Assembly (NCBI GenBank): GCA_016794465.1
Contig: JAEUKA010000111.1
Span: forward strand, 1-64,000
Reading direction: 5' to 3'
DNA length: 64,000 bases
Source of the DNA: Myxococcales bacterium
GTDB taxonomy: Bacteria; Myxococcota_A; Polyangia; Palsa-1104; JAEUJZ01
Shown: positions 56,051 to 64,000 of the stretch, piece after piece
How positions within the stretch are numbered: position 1 is the stretch's first letter
How the letters are laid out: the number at the start of each line of letters is the position of its first letter
The notes under the pieces: generated by a model
Told to the model about the DNA's origin: nothing
The model's database searches: none
The model's input: only the letters and a program-made list of their open reading frames with translations
Position numbers and translations under genes: made by a program

Positions 56051-56424
56051 TCATCAAAGAACTGACGATCCAGCGCGACGCGTTCTCGGTTCTCGGTACT
56101 CGTCCAGCACCCAACCGACTATCGATCGCGCTCGAAGGGTCCGCTGACATGCGGGTCCAGAGCGAGTTCGCAACGATGATCTACAAGATTCATGATGAGG
56201 CGCGGCGCAATCATGTCTCGATGGTGACGGTGAACATGCAGAAGCTCGAGTTTCTCAGCTCCGGCTGCTTCAAAGGTCTGTGTACCTGGGTCAGGCTCCT
56301 GCTTGAGCGCGGGACTCCCTATAAGCTCTGCATCGTCTCGAATCCTAGCTATCACTGGCAGTCCCGCAGCTTGCAGGCGCTGCGACTGCTTGCCCCCGAA
56401 CACGTCACGATCGAGAAGCCGTAG
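56047..56424 (+). CDS. STAS/SpoIIAA-like antagonist
   Basis: A 125-residue soluble protein. The block TVNMQKLEFLSSGCFKGLCTWVRLL corresponds to the D-S-S-G region of anti-sigma antagonists, with Ser71-Ser72-Gly73 as the likely phosphorylation site. The Asp before it is Leu-Ser here, so the match is to a divergent subfamily. It would be phosphorylated by the kinase encoded upstream and dephosphorylated by the sensor phosphatase. It is the last gene of the operon; miaA starts 44 bases later. No sigma factor gene is in the window, so the final target is unknown. Confidence 0.78.
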   Translation: MIIKELTIQRDAFSVLGTRPAPNRLSIALEGSADMRVQSEFATMIYKIHDEARRNHVSMVTVNMQKLEFLSSGCFKGLCTWVRLLLERGTPYKLCIVSNPSYHWQSRSLQALRLLAPEHVTIEKP

Positions 56425-56467
56425 CTCATCCCTCCTATTTCCTTGCGGGCTGTCGTAGGATGCGCCC

Positions 56468-57409
56468 GTGAGTCGCGTGCCTTCCAGTCTTTCCTCTCGG
56501 TTGCTGTGTCCGCTGCCGCTGCTGGTGATCGTCGGTCCAACGGCCTCGGGCAAGTCTGCGCTGGCGCTGCGCTTGGCAGAGTACTTTCAGGCCGAGATTG
56601 TTGCTTGTGACGCACTGCAAGTTCGAGCCGGACTCCCACTGCTGACCGCCAAGCCAACGCAGGACGAGCTGTCGCGGATTCCTCATCACCTGATTGGTGC
56701 GTTTCCGGCAGATGAACCAGCGACGGCAGCGCGCTATGCAGAGTCCGCCGATCGAGCGATCGCAGACATCTTGTCGCGGGGTCGAAGGGTGATTCTATGT
56801 GGCGGGACCGGACTGTATCTGCGCGCGCTTTGTGAGGGTCTGGTGGCCACACCTCCGGCTGATCCTGACTTGCGGGCACGCCTGCGCAAAGAGGCAGAGG
56901 AGCACGGCCTCCCGACGCTGCATGCTCGTCTTTCTGCCATCGATCCAGAGTCTGCCGCGCGGATTGCACCAGCCGACTACGTTCGCATCGAGCGCGCACT
57001 GGAAGTGTATGAACAGAGTGGTCGCACCCTGACAGACTGGCACCGCGAACATCAAGCAGAGCGTGCCCAAGGTCCGCGCTATCAGACGATCAGAATCGGC
57101 TTAGATCCCGGTCCAGAGAGACTCCGCGAGCGGATCTCTGTTCGTACCAAAGACTGGCTTGCTCAGGGTCTGTGTCAGGAGGTTGCGGATTTTGCGGCAG
57201 TCGCTGGACCGATGCGCTTCCCACCCCTGGGCTATGAGCAGACACTCCGTTACTTGGCCGGAGCGCTCGATGCAGAGTCTTTACAGATAGAGATCTGCCA
57301 GAAGACCGCGCAGTATGCTCGTCGCCAGCGGATCTGGTTTCGCAGTGAGCCCGACATCACGTGGTTTGCCATGGCGCAAGAGGTCAATCCGCAGCAGATC
57401 GCGATGTAG
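56468..57409 (+). CDS. miaA: tRNA dimethylallyltransferase MiaA
   Basis: A 313-residue enzyme that adds a dimethylallyl group to A37 of tRNAs reading UNN codons. Motifs: P-loop VIVGPTASGKSALA (near 24-31), the DxxQVR substrate region (ACDALQVRAGL; most homologues have DSRQVY), GTGLYLRAL and the C-terminal PPLGYEQTLRYL. Start is GTG 56468. It follows the partner-switch operon by 44 bases and could be read through from it. Confidence 0.92.
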   Translation: MSRVPSSLSSRLLCPLPLLVIVGPTASGKSALALRLAEYFQAEIVACDALQVRAGLPLLTAKPTQDELSRIPHHLIGAFPADEPATAARYAESADRAIADILSRGRRVILCGGTGLYLRALCEGLVATPPADPDLRARLRKEAEEHGLPTLHARLSAIDPESAARIAPADYVRIERALEVYEQSGRTLTDWHREHQAERAQGPRYQTIRIGLDPGPERLRERISVRTKDWLAQGLCQEVADFAAVAGPMRFPPLGYEQTLRYLAGALDAESLQIEICQKTAQYARRQRIWFRSEPDITWFAMAQEVNPQQIAM

Positions 57410-57502
57410 GAGTCCCCCTCCCTTCCGCTCAAGTCCGCGAACTTTCTGGGCATTGCGCGCTGGTCTTTGCTCACCGCAAGTCCGGTGTTACCATCTGCGG
57501 CC

Positions 57503-58501
57503 ATGAAGCGCTGGTTGTGGATTGCTTTTTTGTGTGGCTGTTCCTCGGGTGGCTCGACGGGTGATACCGGAGTCCCTCCTGATTCATCCAGAGATTTGGC
57601 TGTCTCCCAAGGCTCGGAAGATCTGGCGGGAAGCAGTGCGGATCTTGGAGCTGCTCCTGATCTCCGCATGACTCCCGACCTGGCTCCGGCGATTCCTACC
57701 GATGCAGACTGCTTTACAGAGTGGAAGACTCTGGGCAGCTGTCCGGCCCCGCAGATCACTGATTCCTATCTGGGGAACAACTGCATGGGAACCACCGGAG
57801 TGTTTGTGGTCGGGCGCTACTTTCAGTCGGGGAATCGCTTCTGGACCACCAATGGTTTTATGCCCTATGGTCCGTACGCAGTGACCAGCAAGCTCAATCG
57901 GGATACCTGGAACTGGCTGTCGCCGCGTCTGATGTGCATCACGACCTCTGCGGATGCGGCGTACTGGACGGGCTTTGGGATGCAGGTCAGAAATCCTGAT
58001 GGTCAGCTGTCAAGCACGGTCACCGTGGGCAACAAGCTGGGCTCAATCCCGACGCTGCCGTCTTCCGGAACCACCAATCCGTTTGACGCCAACGCATGTC
58101 TTGATCCGGTGATGACCACCGCGCAGGCGCAGGCTCGCTTTGCTCCGGCTGCCTCCACTGCGACGCTGGGACCGGTCACCATCAGCCGACGCTCGCGACC
58201 CTGCAACAGCGTCAGTGGCTGTGGTGCTTGGGGTACGACCGCTACCGAAGCAACCACCACCGCCGGGCTGCAAGTCAGCGGAGGCACAACGATCCGCGTG
58301 ACGCTGGGCCCAAGTGACTGCGGAGTCCTTGGCTCAAACGGACTCATCACCACCAACAGCTGCCCCACCACAGGGGGCGCGGGCTCCTATGAAATGCACG
58401 TGGCCGGATCGTGTCTGATGCTGTGGCAGCGACGATTTTCGGCGGTGGCTGGCGACGGAAGCTACACCCAGACAGACTACGGCGCGGTCATCAAGTATTA
58501 G
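57503..58501 (+). CDS. unknown lipoprotein with Asp-Leu repeats
   Basis: A 332-residue lipoprotein from ATG 57503 (MKRWLWIAFLCGCSSGG, lipobox FLCGC). After the Cys there are spaced repeats of the SxDLA / APDL type (residues about 30-65), a linker style common in myxobacterial lipoproteins. The rest has eight Cys in pairs, Gly/Thr/Ser-rich beta segments (GTTGVFVVGRYFQSGNRFW, TTTAGLQVSGGTTIRVTLGPSDCG) and an IPT-like first domain. No enzyme motif; likely a surface-binding protein of unknown target. Confidence 0.75.
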   Translation: MKRWLWIAFLCGCSSGGSTGDTGVPPDSSRDLAVSQGSEDLAGSSADLGAAPDLRMTPDLAPAIPTDADCFTEWKTLGSCPAPQITDSYLGNNCMGTTGVFVVGRYFQSGNRFWTTNGFMPYGPYAVTSKLNRDTWNWLSPRLMCITTSADAAYWTGFGMQVRNPDGQLSSTVTVGNKLGSIPTLPSSGTTNPFDANACLDPVMTTAQAQARFAPAASTATLGPVTISRRSRPCNSVSGCGAWGTTATEATTTAGLQVSGGTTIRVTLGPSDCGVLGSNGLITTNSCPTTGGAGSYEMHVAGSCLMLWQRRFSAVAGDGSYTQTDYGAVIKY

Positions 58502-58508
58502 TCCGGCA

Positions 58509-58529
58509 GGAGGCCGCTTCACAGCCTCC
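58509..58529 (+). terminator. weak hairpin after the lipoprotein gene
   Basis: GGAGGC (58509-58514) and GCCTCC (58524-58529) form a 6-bp stem with a 9-base loop 8 bases after the lipoprotein stop. No T run follows, so it is only a weak terminator candidate. The rest of the gap to 58630 shows no other feature apart from an AT-rich patch near 58560. Confidence 0.35.
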
Positions 58530-58630
58530 AGTCCAGACACGCTTCCATACATCGTCACCAAAAATTTGTTGCTGCTGTTCGTAAGCGCGCCTCGCGAAAC
58601 GCTGTCTGTTCTGGCATCATAAACAGTACT

Positions 58631-59359
58631 TTGCGCACTTACGCTTGGTGGTGTGCCCGCTCCCTGGGGGGGACGTTGGCGCTGTGTGGACTGCTCTCTG
58701 TCTGCTTGCCCAAAACAGCACGAGCAGAGTCTGTCATTGAGATCGTTGCGAGCTCTACAGAGCCGTGGCAAAAACACAAGACAAAGCGCGGCTACTCCGT
58801 CGAGAAAAGGCCGGTTCGGGGGTCCCCCTTTTACGAGTATCGGGCCTCTACGCAGATTGCGCTTCCTCCTGCCAAGCTCATTGAGGACATGTGGCAGACC
58901 GTGACCACGCGCACGGGCTCGGTGGTGATGAAGCGGCAGGTCCTCAAGCGGGCTGAGACAGAGCTACTTATCTACGATCAGATCAAGACGCCAGTTGTCT
59001 CGGATCGCGACTACACCCTTCGTCTGCGCAAGGTGGCACTTGGCAATGATCGCTTTCAGATGATCTTTGAGACAGCCAATGAGCTGGGACCGGGGCCCGA
59101 TCCGCACTTTGTTCGCATTCCTGCGATTCGCGGCTGCTGGCTGATTGAGCCGTTGCCCAGCGCCAAAGAGAGCTCGCATGTAACCTATCAGAGCTACAGC
59201 GATCCCGGAGGCTCGGTTCCCTCCTTTGTCATTCATGGCGCGCAGGTCGATCAGCTGATCAAGAACATCGAGACGCTGGTGACGCGACTCGAGTCTGCGC
59301 GCATTGGCTCGACTCCTGCTCCGACTCCTGCTCCTGCTCCTCCTGCTCCTCCGACCTAG
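58631..59359 (+). CDS. START/SRPBCC-domain exported protein, paralogue of 8832-9638
   Basis: A 242-residue protein from TTG 58631 with a signal peptide (SLGGTLALCGLLSVCLPKTARA). The START-like domain shows KRGYSVEKRPVRGSPFYEY, TPVVSDRDYTL and YSDPGGSVPSFVIHGAQV, matching the blocks GIEVHRR, PVSDRD and DPGGSLPSSIIN of the other copy. A hydrophobic ligand is expected but unknown. It ends in Pro/Ala/Thr repeats (TPAPTPAPAPPAPPT). No ribosome site stands out before the TTG, so the start is tentative. Confidence 0.8.
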   Translation: MRTYAWWCARSLGGTLALCGLLSVCLPKTARAESVIEIVASSTEPWQKHKTKRGYSVEKRPVRGSPFYEYRASTQIALPPAKLIEDMWQTVTTRTGSVVMKRQVLKRAETELLIYDQIKTPVVSDRDYTLRLRKVALGNDRFQMIFETANELGPGPDPHFVRIPAIRGCWLIEPLPSAKESSHVTYQSYSDPGGSVPSFVIHGAQVDQLIKNIETLVTRLESARIGSTPAPTPAPAPPAPPT

Positions 59360-59435
59360 GCTGTGATTTTTAGGTCCTTGGTGCGCCCAACACTCGTGAT
59401 AGGGTGGGCCACCAAACGTAGGCAACAGACTCCTC

Positions 59436-59963
59436 ATGCCCATCATCCGAAGCTTTCGCGGCATCACGCCGCAGGTTCACGACAGCGTGTTTTTGGCCGA
59501 CAACGCGACTCTGGTAGGAGACGTTCACATCGGCGCCCGATCGACAATCTGGTTCGGTGCGGTGCTGCGAGGCGATGTCCATTACATCCGCATTGGCAGT
59601 GAGACATCGATCCAAGACAACACCGTGGTGCATGTCACCCACCACCGCTTTGCCGTCGAGATTGGCGATCGAGTTACAGTCGGTCACTCTGTGACCCTGC
59701 ATGGCTGTACGGTCGCAAGTCACTGCATCATCGGCATGGGCTCGACGATTTTGGACGAGGTCGAAGTCGGTGATCACTGCATCATTGGGGCCGGTGCGCT
59801 GCTGACTCCGGGGACCAAGATTCCGCCAGGACAGCTGGTGGTGGGCTCACCGGGGCGGGTCAAGCGGCCGCTTAGTCCCGACGAGCTAAGCTGGATCGAG
59901 TACTCCGCAGATCACTACATCGAGCTGTGCCAGATCTATCGTGCCGAGGCCCAGCGCACCTAG
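59436..59963 (+). CDS. gamma-carbonic-anhydrase-like hexapeptide-repeat protein
   Basis: A 175-residue left-handed beta-helix protein with hexapeptide repeats (ATLVGDVHIGARSTIWFGAVLRGD, SHCIIGMGSTILDEVEVGDHCIIGAGALL). The His residues in VVHVTHHRFAVEIGDRVTVGHSVTLHGC match the three zinc ligands of the gamma-class. Bacterial members of this size (YrdA/CaiE type) often lack proven carbonic anhydrase activity, so the reaction is left open. The amidase gene follows, its likely start 34 bases after this stop. Confidence 0.86.
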   Translation: MPIIRSFRGITPQVHDSVFLADNATLVGDVHIGARSTIWFGAVLRGDVHYIRIGSETSIQDNTVVHVTHHRFAVEIGDRVTVGHSVTLHGCTVASHCIIGMGSTILDEVEVGDHCIIGAGALLTPGTKIPPGQLVVGSPGRVKRPLSPDELSWIEYSADHYIELCQIYRAEAQRT

Positions 59964-59997
59964 ATTTCCGACGACCGACAACGTCGAGACAACAGAT

Positions 59998-61491
59998 ATG
60001 TATGCACGTGCATCCGCGAAACAGAATCACCCGCAGCCCGACACTTCCTCTCTTTTGGAGGAGTCTGTAACGGCGCTCCTGCGGCGCCTGCATGACCGCA
60101 CTCTGACCGCGCGCGAGCTTACGGAAGTTCATATTGCACGGATAGAGAAGGTGAATCCGCAGCTCAATGCGCTCGTCGCTGATCGCTTTGCGGAAGCTCG
60201 CAAGGAAGCCGATCAAGCAGACATTCTGTATGACAGTGCCGACCATACTGACCTGCCTCCGCTCTTGGGAATTCCATGCTCGATCAAGGAATTCCTAGCG
60301 CTTCAAGGAATGCCCCAGACCGGCGGAGTCCTGCATCGCAAGGACTATGTTGCAAGTCAAGACTCGACGGTGGTGGCGCGAATCCGGGCTGCTGGAGCGA
60401 TTCCTTTAGGGGTCACCAATGTCCCCGAAGGCGGGCTGTGGATGGAGACACACAACCTGATCTGGGGCCGCACCAGCAATCCCTGGAATCTGTCCCGTAC
60501 CTGCGGCGGCTCCTCAGGAGGAGAGGGGGCGCTGGTTGGCTCGGGAGCGGCTCCGTTTGGGATTGGCTCTGACATTGGGGGATCGATCCGGATTCCGGCA
60601 GCGTTCTGTGGCACCGTCGGTCACAAGCCATCAGCAGGACTTGTTCCCAACACCGGACACTTTCCCGCTGCCAAAGATCCGCACGGCTACATGGTGATTG
60701 GTCCGCTCTGTCGCTATGTTGAAGATGTCCTGCCGATCCTGCGGGTGCTGGCTGGCCCCGACGGAAAAGATCCGGTGTGTCAGCCGATGCCGCTGCTTTC
60801 ACCGCGTCAGGTTCCGATTCCCTCGCTGCGCGTTTTTTCGTGGCCGGGCGGTGGATCGATTCAGGTTCGTCCGGTAATGCGCGAGGCAGTGGATCGCTCT
60901 GCGGCGGCACTGCGCAGTGAAGGCGCCAAAGAAGGGACTCTGTCCGGTCGCGATCTGGACAGCGGCTTTATCTTGTGGGCAAGTGCCCTGCAAGCGGCGA
61001 ATCCAGATGGTTATGAGAGTGTCGTTGCGGGTGACAAGGGACTGTCCGTGCTGCGCGAGCTGCTCCTGTATCCATTTGGTCGTTCCAACTTTGTGCTACC
61101 GACGCTGGTCACGATGTTAAGTGAGTCGATCTTGCGTCGGCTTCCGATCGGCTTTGATGCACTCCTGTCGCGGCTCGATCGACTGCGGGCCGAGCTGGAT
61201 GCGCAGCTGGGGACAACGGGGGTGATCATTCATCCTCCGTATAGTCGACCTGCGCCGCGTCACAAGCTGGCGCTGCTGACTCCGTTTGATGCGGCGTGCA
61301 CGGCACTGTTTAATGTGCTGGGCTATGCGGTCACAGTGGTTCCGGTCGGCTTTGATGACGAAGGAATGCCGGTGGCCGTGCAGGTGATTTCTCGACGAGG
61401 AAACGATCACCTGACGCTGGCTGCGGCAGCGGTGTTAGAGCGCCACTTTGGCGGCTTTCGCTGCGCGATGAGAGAGCCACGCACCACGTAG
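59998..61491 (+). CDS. amidase-signature hydrolase (FAAH-like)
   Basis: A 497-residue Ser-cis-Ser-Lys amidase from ATG 59998; the frame extends to 59941 inside the previous gene. Catalytic Lys97 (CSIKEFL), cis-Ser172 in CGGSSGGEGALVG and nucleophile Ser196 in GSDIGGSIRIPAAFCG are all present. The GGEGAL variant and the size are closest to fatty-acid-amide-hydrolase-like members rather than GatA, and there is no gatC or gatB nearby. Substrate unknown. It ends 10 bases before the stop of the convergent ATP-grasp gene. Confidence 0.9.
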   Translation: MYARASAKQNHPQPDTSSLLEESVTALLRRLHDRTLTARELTEVHIARIEKVNPQLNALVADRFAEARKEADQADILYDSADHTDLPPLLGIPCSIKEFLALQGMPQTGGVLHRKDYVASQDSTVVARIRAAGAIPLGVTNVPEGGLWMETHNLIWGRTSNPWNLSRTCGGSSGGEGALVGSGAAPFGIGSDIGGSIRIPAAFCGTVGHKPSAGLVPNTGHFPAAKDPHGYMVIGPLCRYVEDVLPILRVLAGPDGKDPVCQPMPLLSPRQVPIPSLRVFSWPGGGSIQVRPVMREAVDRSAAALRSEGAKEGTLSGRDLDSGFILWASALQAANPDGYESVVAGDKGLSVLRELLLYPFGRSNFVLPTLVTMLSESILRRLPIGFDALLSRLDRLRAELDAQLGTTGVIIHPPYSRPAPRHKLALLTPFDAACTALFNVLGYAVTVVPVGFDDEGMPVAVQVISRRGNDHLTLAAAAVLERHFGGFRCAMREPRTT

Positions 61492-61501
61492 AAGTGTCGT
61501 A

Positions 61502-62794
61502 CTAGACGAACTCAAACGGGAGGAGCAAGCGGACTTGATCATAGTTCGCGTGTAGCTCCTGTTTTGAGCTCGCCGCCAGGTTGACAATGCAGTAGCGATA
61601 GCTTCCGACATCCTGATCGTGATCGGACAGTCGCTCTCCCGGGGAGCAGAGGACTTTGATCACAGTACCAGGGAATCGTCGCTGAACGTCGCTGAGCTGG
61701 CTTGGGCTTGGGACTTTCAGCACCCGTGCATCGTGAAAGATGCGCATGACAAAGCTGGCGGCGACTTTGGACGATCCTTGACTACGCAGCCAGTGGACAG
61801 ACTCTCCCGTTGCCAAGTCGAGCTGGACAGAGAAGCTGCTCTGGCCATCGACCCGCGCGAACAGATCGGAAAACTGATAGGACATTCGCGGGTTGATCTC
61901 GATGATCGAGACAGAGTCGGTGGCCTGGTCGTAAAACATCTCGATGTTGTAGCAGCTGTGATCAAAGCCGCTTGCCGACATGAGTCGGTTTGCAATGTCG
62001 ATCATGCGCGCTTGTACAGCGTGTGGCAGCGAAGACGGGTACTCAAAGCGCGCGAAGCTGCTGGTGCCCGGATACATGATCGAGTCGGTGATTCCCATCA
62101 CGGTCGAGACTCCGTTTTGGACGAAGCCATCGACGGTGACTTGCACGCCAGAGAGTGGCGCCTCGGCGATGAAAAAGTGAATCGGAACCGGACTCTGTTG
62201 ATACTGGCGGAGCAGCTGGGAATAGGGATTGAGAATCGACCAAAAGCGCAGCTGATCACGCACAGTAAAGTGGGTGGCCTGCCGCAGCGCCTCTTCACTG
62301 TGAACCATCTGCGCCCGAATCGACATCGTGCCCTTTACTGGTTTTACGAAAAACGGAAACTGTAGGGAGCGCGGCTTTCGCGGCTTGTAGGGATCGATCA
62401 AGTCAAAGTGAGGAGTCACTTCGGGAACGATGCGCTGCTGCAGCTGCCGACTATAATACTTATGGGACAGGAGGACGCTGTCGCGCGGCTGCGGAGCAGG
62501 CAGCCCCAGCTCTTGGGCGATGACGGCGCTGAACATACAGCCTGGGTAGTCGCCGGTACCAAGGACTCCATCGATGCCGCGATGCCGGTACTTGTGGACG
62601 ATTCCTTGTAGGTAGGATTCGACGTGAAAGCGCAGCGTGCGCAAGACTCCGAACGATTCAAACAGCTCCTCGCCACAGGTGAGGAACTCAAAGGAATCCT
62701 GCAGCAAGGGACTGCTGATCGCGGTCAATTCCCAGTCAGTTGGACAGACCACCAAGATGCGCTTGCGGATACGTGAGGCCAGTTTAGGAATCAC
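61502..62794 (-). CDS. ATP-grasp enzyme of unknown substrate
   Basis: A 430-residue protein. An N-terminal Rossmann-like part (RILVVCPTDWELTAIS, GIDGVLGTGDYPG) precedes an ATP-grasp core with FPFFVKPVKGTMS (nucleotide Lys), VQVTVDGFVQNG, SCYNIEMFYD and the metal site IIEINPRMSYQFSDLF. This order matches carboxylate-amine ligases such as BioC/PurK-like or peptide-bond-forming enzymes, but the substrate is unclear. The start is GTG 62794, overlapping the stop of the upstream gene as GTGA, so the two are coupled. Confidence 0.87.
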   Translation of the reverse strand: MIPKLASRIRKRILVVCPTDWELTAISSPLLQDSFEFLTCGEELFESFGVLRTLRFHVESYLQGIVHKYRHRGIDGVLGTGDYPGCMFSAVIAQELGLPAPQPRDSVLLSHKYYSRQLQQRIVPEVTPHFDLIDPYKPRKPRSLQFPFFVKPVKGTMSIRAQMVHSEEALRQATHFTVRDQLRFWSILNPYSQLLRQYQQSPVPIHFFIAEAPLSGVQVTVDGFVQNGVSTVMGITDSIMYPGTSSFARFEYPSSLPHAVQARMIDIANRLMSASGFDHSCYNIEMFYDQATDSVSIIEINPRMSYQFSDLFARVDGQSSFSVQLDLATGESVHWLRSQGSSKVAASFVMRIFHDARVLKVPSPSQLSDVQRRFPGTVIKVLCSPGERLSDHDQDVGSYRYCIVNLAASSKQELHANYDQVRLLLPFEFV

Positions 62795-64000
62795 AACACA
62801 CCACTCTGTTTGGCGAAAAGGCCGATCAGGGACTCGAAGTAGGACCGCTCTGCTCCGTCGAGGACGCGCGGATTTTGATCTTGCCAGTCCGATTGGATCA
62901 AGGTGTCGCGGATGAGATCAAGAGAGTACTTGCTGTCCCCGATCAGTAGTCCCAAGCAGCCGCTGGTGTTCCGTGACGGCTGACCATCCCACAGCAGATG
63001 ATGGGCTGGACGCGAATCGGAAAGCAGCGAGCTGCCATGACTGGGCTTGGACGGGAGTCCCAGCAGATCCAGGACGGTAGGAATCACATCGAAGTGGGTT
63101 GACTGCGCCACGGTCTGCGCGGACAGCAGGGGATGATGAAAGAGCAGCGGCACCAGCGTCTGTTCGGCTGTGACGGCGCTGCCATGAGACTGATAAAAGT
63201 GCTCCCCAAAGGACTGTCCGTGATCAGAGCTGAGGATGAGGAGCGGCGGACAAGTGGCATCACTGAGTCTGCGAACCAGCTCTTCGATCGATTGCCAGAG
63301 CGTATGAAACAGAGCGTCTGTCTCCTCGATGGCGTTGAGAAATCTGCCGCGATCATCCTGCAAGTCGTGACGATGAAACTTCTCCTGATCATCCACGTGA
63401 TAGGGAAGGTGCGCGTTGCCCGCATGAACGTGAAGGAAGAACGGACGAGCTGACAGCAGCTGCGCTAGTTTGGTCATTCCCGCTGACACCAGAAGCTCGT
63501 CGGTGGCTTGGTCATTCCTACCTGTCTGCAGCGCGAGCAGCTGCGGCCCATCGCAGATGTGATCAAAGCCGGCTTGCTGCAAGATGCGGGCGAGTCCATA
63601 GTGCGCGGTGTTGACTGCGGTCAGATAGATACTTTGATATCCGAGCTGGGACAGCTGCCCAAGGTGGGGCACGGCTGGGAGGGTTCCGCGCAGGGTATGT
63701 TGACCAAAGTACAGCGCGTGGTGTGCGACGTTGGTCAGCGGCGCCAGGCTGACATGAAGTCGGCTCGACAGGGTGTGTGGGCAGCCGGCAAGTGAGGACA
63801 GAAACGGAGTCTTGGCTGCTCCCTCTGTGAGGTGTGTCTGGCCCAGGGACTCAAAGGTGAGCAAGACCACCGATCGTCCGCTCAGGAGTCCGTGCTGCGG
63901 ACTCTGTTTCTGCGGCAACAGCTGCGGTGATAGCAGCGCTGCATGCTCTGGGCGGGCCACAAAGTTGGCTGCGATCTGGGGTCGACGTGGCCGGACAAAG
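62791..64000 (-). CDS. sulfatase-like hydrolase (partial, runs off the window)
   Basis: The visible frame is about 400 residues and stays open past the right edge (upstream residues VRPRRPQIAANF precede the GTG at 63960), so the true start may be outside. The alkaline phosphatase / sulfatase fold is seen in VVLLTFESLGQTHL, the candidate nucleophile region SLAPLTNVAHHALYFG, ILSSDHGQSFGEHFYQSHG and DVIPTVLDLLGLP. There is no C-x-P-x-R formylglycine motif, so a classical sulfatase is unlikely. It is translationally coupled to the ATP-grasp gene, suggesting a shared modification or biosynthesis pathway. Confidence 0.8.
   Translation of the reverse strand, partial: FVRPRRPQIAANFVARPEHAALLSPQLLPQKQSPQHGLLSGRSVVLLTFESLGQTHLTEGAAKTPFLSSLAGCPHTLSSRLHVSLAPLTNVAHHALYFGQHTLRGTLPAVPHLGQLSQLGYQSIYLTAVNTAHYGLARILQQAGFDHICDGPQLLALQTGRNDQATDELLVSAGMTKLAQLLSARPFFLHVHAGNAHLPYHVDDQEKFHRHDLQDDRGRFLNAIEETDALFHTLWQSIEELVRRLSDATCPPLLILSSDHGQSFGEHFYQSHGSAVTAEQTLVPLLFHHPLLSAQTVAQSTHFDVIPTVLDLLGLPSKPSHGSSLLSDSRPAHHLLWDGQPSRNTSGCLGLLIGDSKYSLDLIRDTLIQSDWQDQNPRVLDGAERSYFESLIGLFAKQSGVL

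Overview
The window is about 64 kb of GC-rich, gene-dense bacterial chromosome. It most likely comes from a myxobacterium or close relative (Myxococcota). The inference rests on eukaryotic-like Ser/Thr kinases with PEGA tails and zinc ribbons, many lipoproteins with Pro/Ala/Asp-Leu or Cys-rich linkers, SpoIIE-type phosphatases and TPR proteins. Genes lie on both strands with short gaps and frequent 4-base start/stop overlaps. I saw no tRNA, rRNA or CRISPR array. All gene names are from motif recognition by eye; no database search was run.

Layout. 1-1790: the end of an integrated element, with small genes, a terminator and a tyrosine recombinase that abuts the 3' part of a Ser/Thr kinase gene (1789-2745). 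2827-7095: an RND efflux adaptor and pump. 7109-17249: a long minus-strand run with a small unknown protein, an enolase-superfamily epimerase, a START-domain protein, Xaa-Pro aminopeptidase, a GH13 alpha-amylase lipoprotein, a sulfatase-like lipoprotein and a lipoprotein resembling a CBM21 starch-binding module. 17359-18345: two small unknown proteins. 18347-21868: a phosphatase/anti-sigma-like regulatory cluster in which two of three proteins lack key residues. 21976-23548: a 17-copy 21-bp array, a 3x14-bp array, a Lys-rich gene with a Cys/His/Asp signature and a structured repeat element. 23545-28923: small proteins, YchF, the FluC/CrcB fluoride channel, PrmC and a NicO-type metal transporter. 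28936-37395: PEGA, TPR and kinase genes, ending in a TPR-metallopeptidase fusion. 37506-43485: a VWA protein, a second copy of the structured repeat, a Cys-rich lipoprotein, the Kup potassium transporter, a second 21-bp array and an unknown lipoprotein. 43582-48412: subtilase, collagen-like lipoprotein and sodium:solute symporter. 48550-56424: the most striking block, described below. 56468-64000: MiaA, an unknown lipoprotein, a second START protein, a gamma-carbonic-anhydrase-like protein, an amidase, and an ATP-grasp/sulfatase-like pair running off the end.

The best candidates for something undescribed are the following. (1) The packed operon 49046-56424, with the small diheme cytochrome gene at 48550 just upstream. 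It joins a MauG-type diheme protein, a beta-barrel porin, a cupredoxin and a pentaheme cytochrome to a complete phosphatase / anti-sigma kinase / antagonist module. This looks like an envelope electron-transfer conduit under partner-switching control. (2) A structured repeat family with two copies, 23428-23548 and 38695-38868. Each sits between convergent genes, and the second folds on paper into a nested multi-hairpin structure closed by a 17-bp stem. (3) Three unrelated tandem arrays that all keep an exact 21-bp period (21976, 26593, 41542). (4) The degenerate paralogue of the partner-switching module at 18347-21868.
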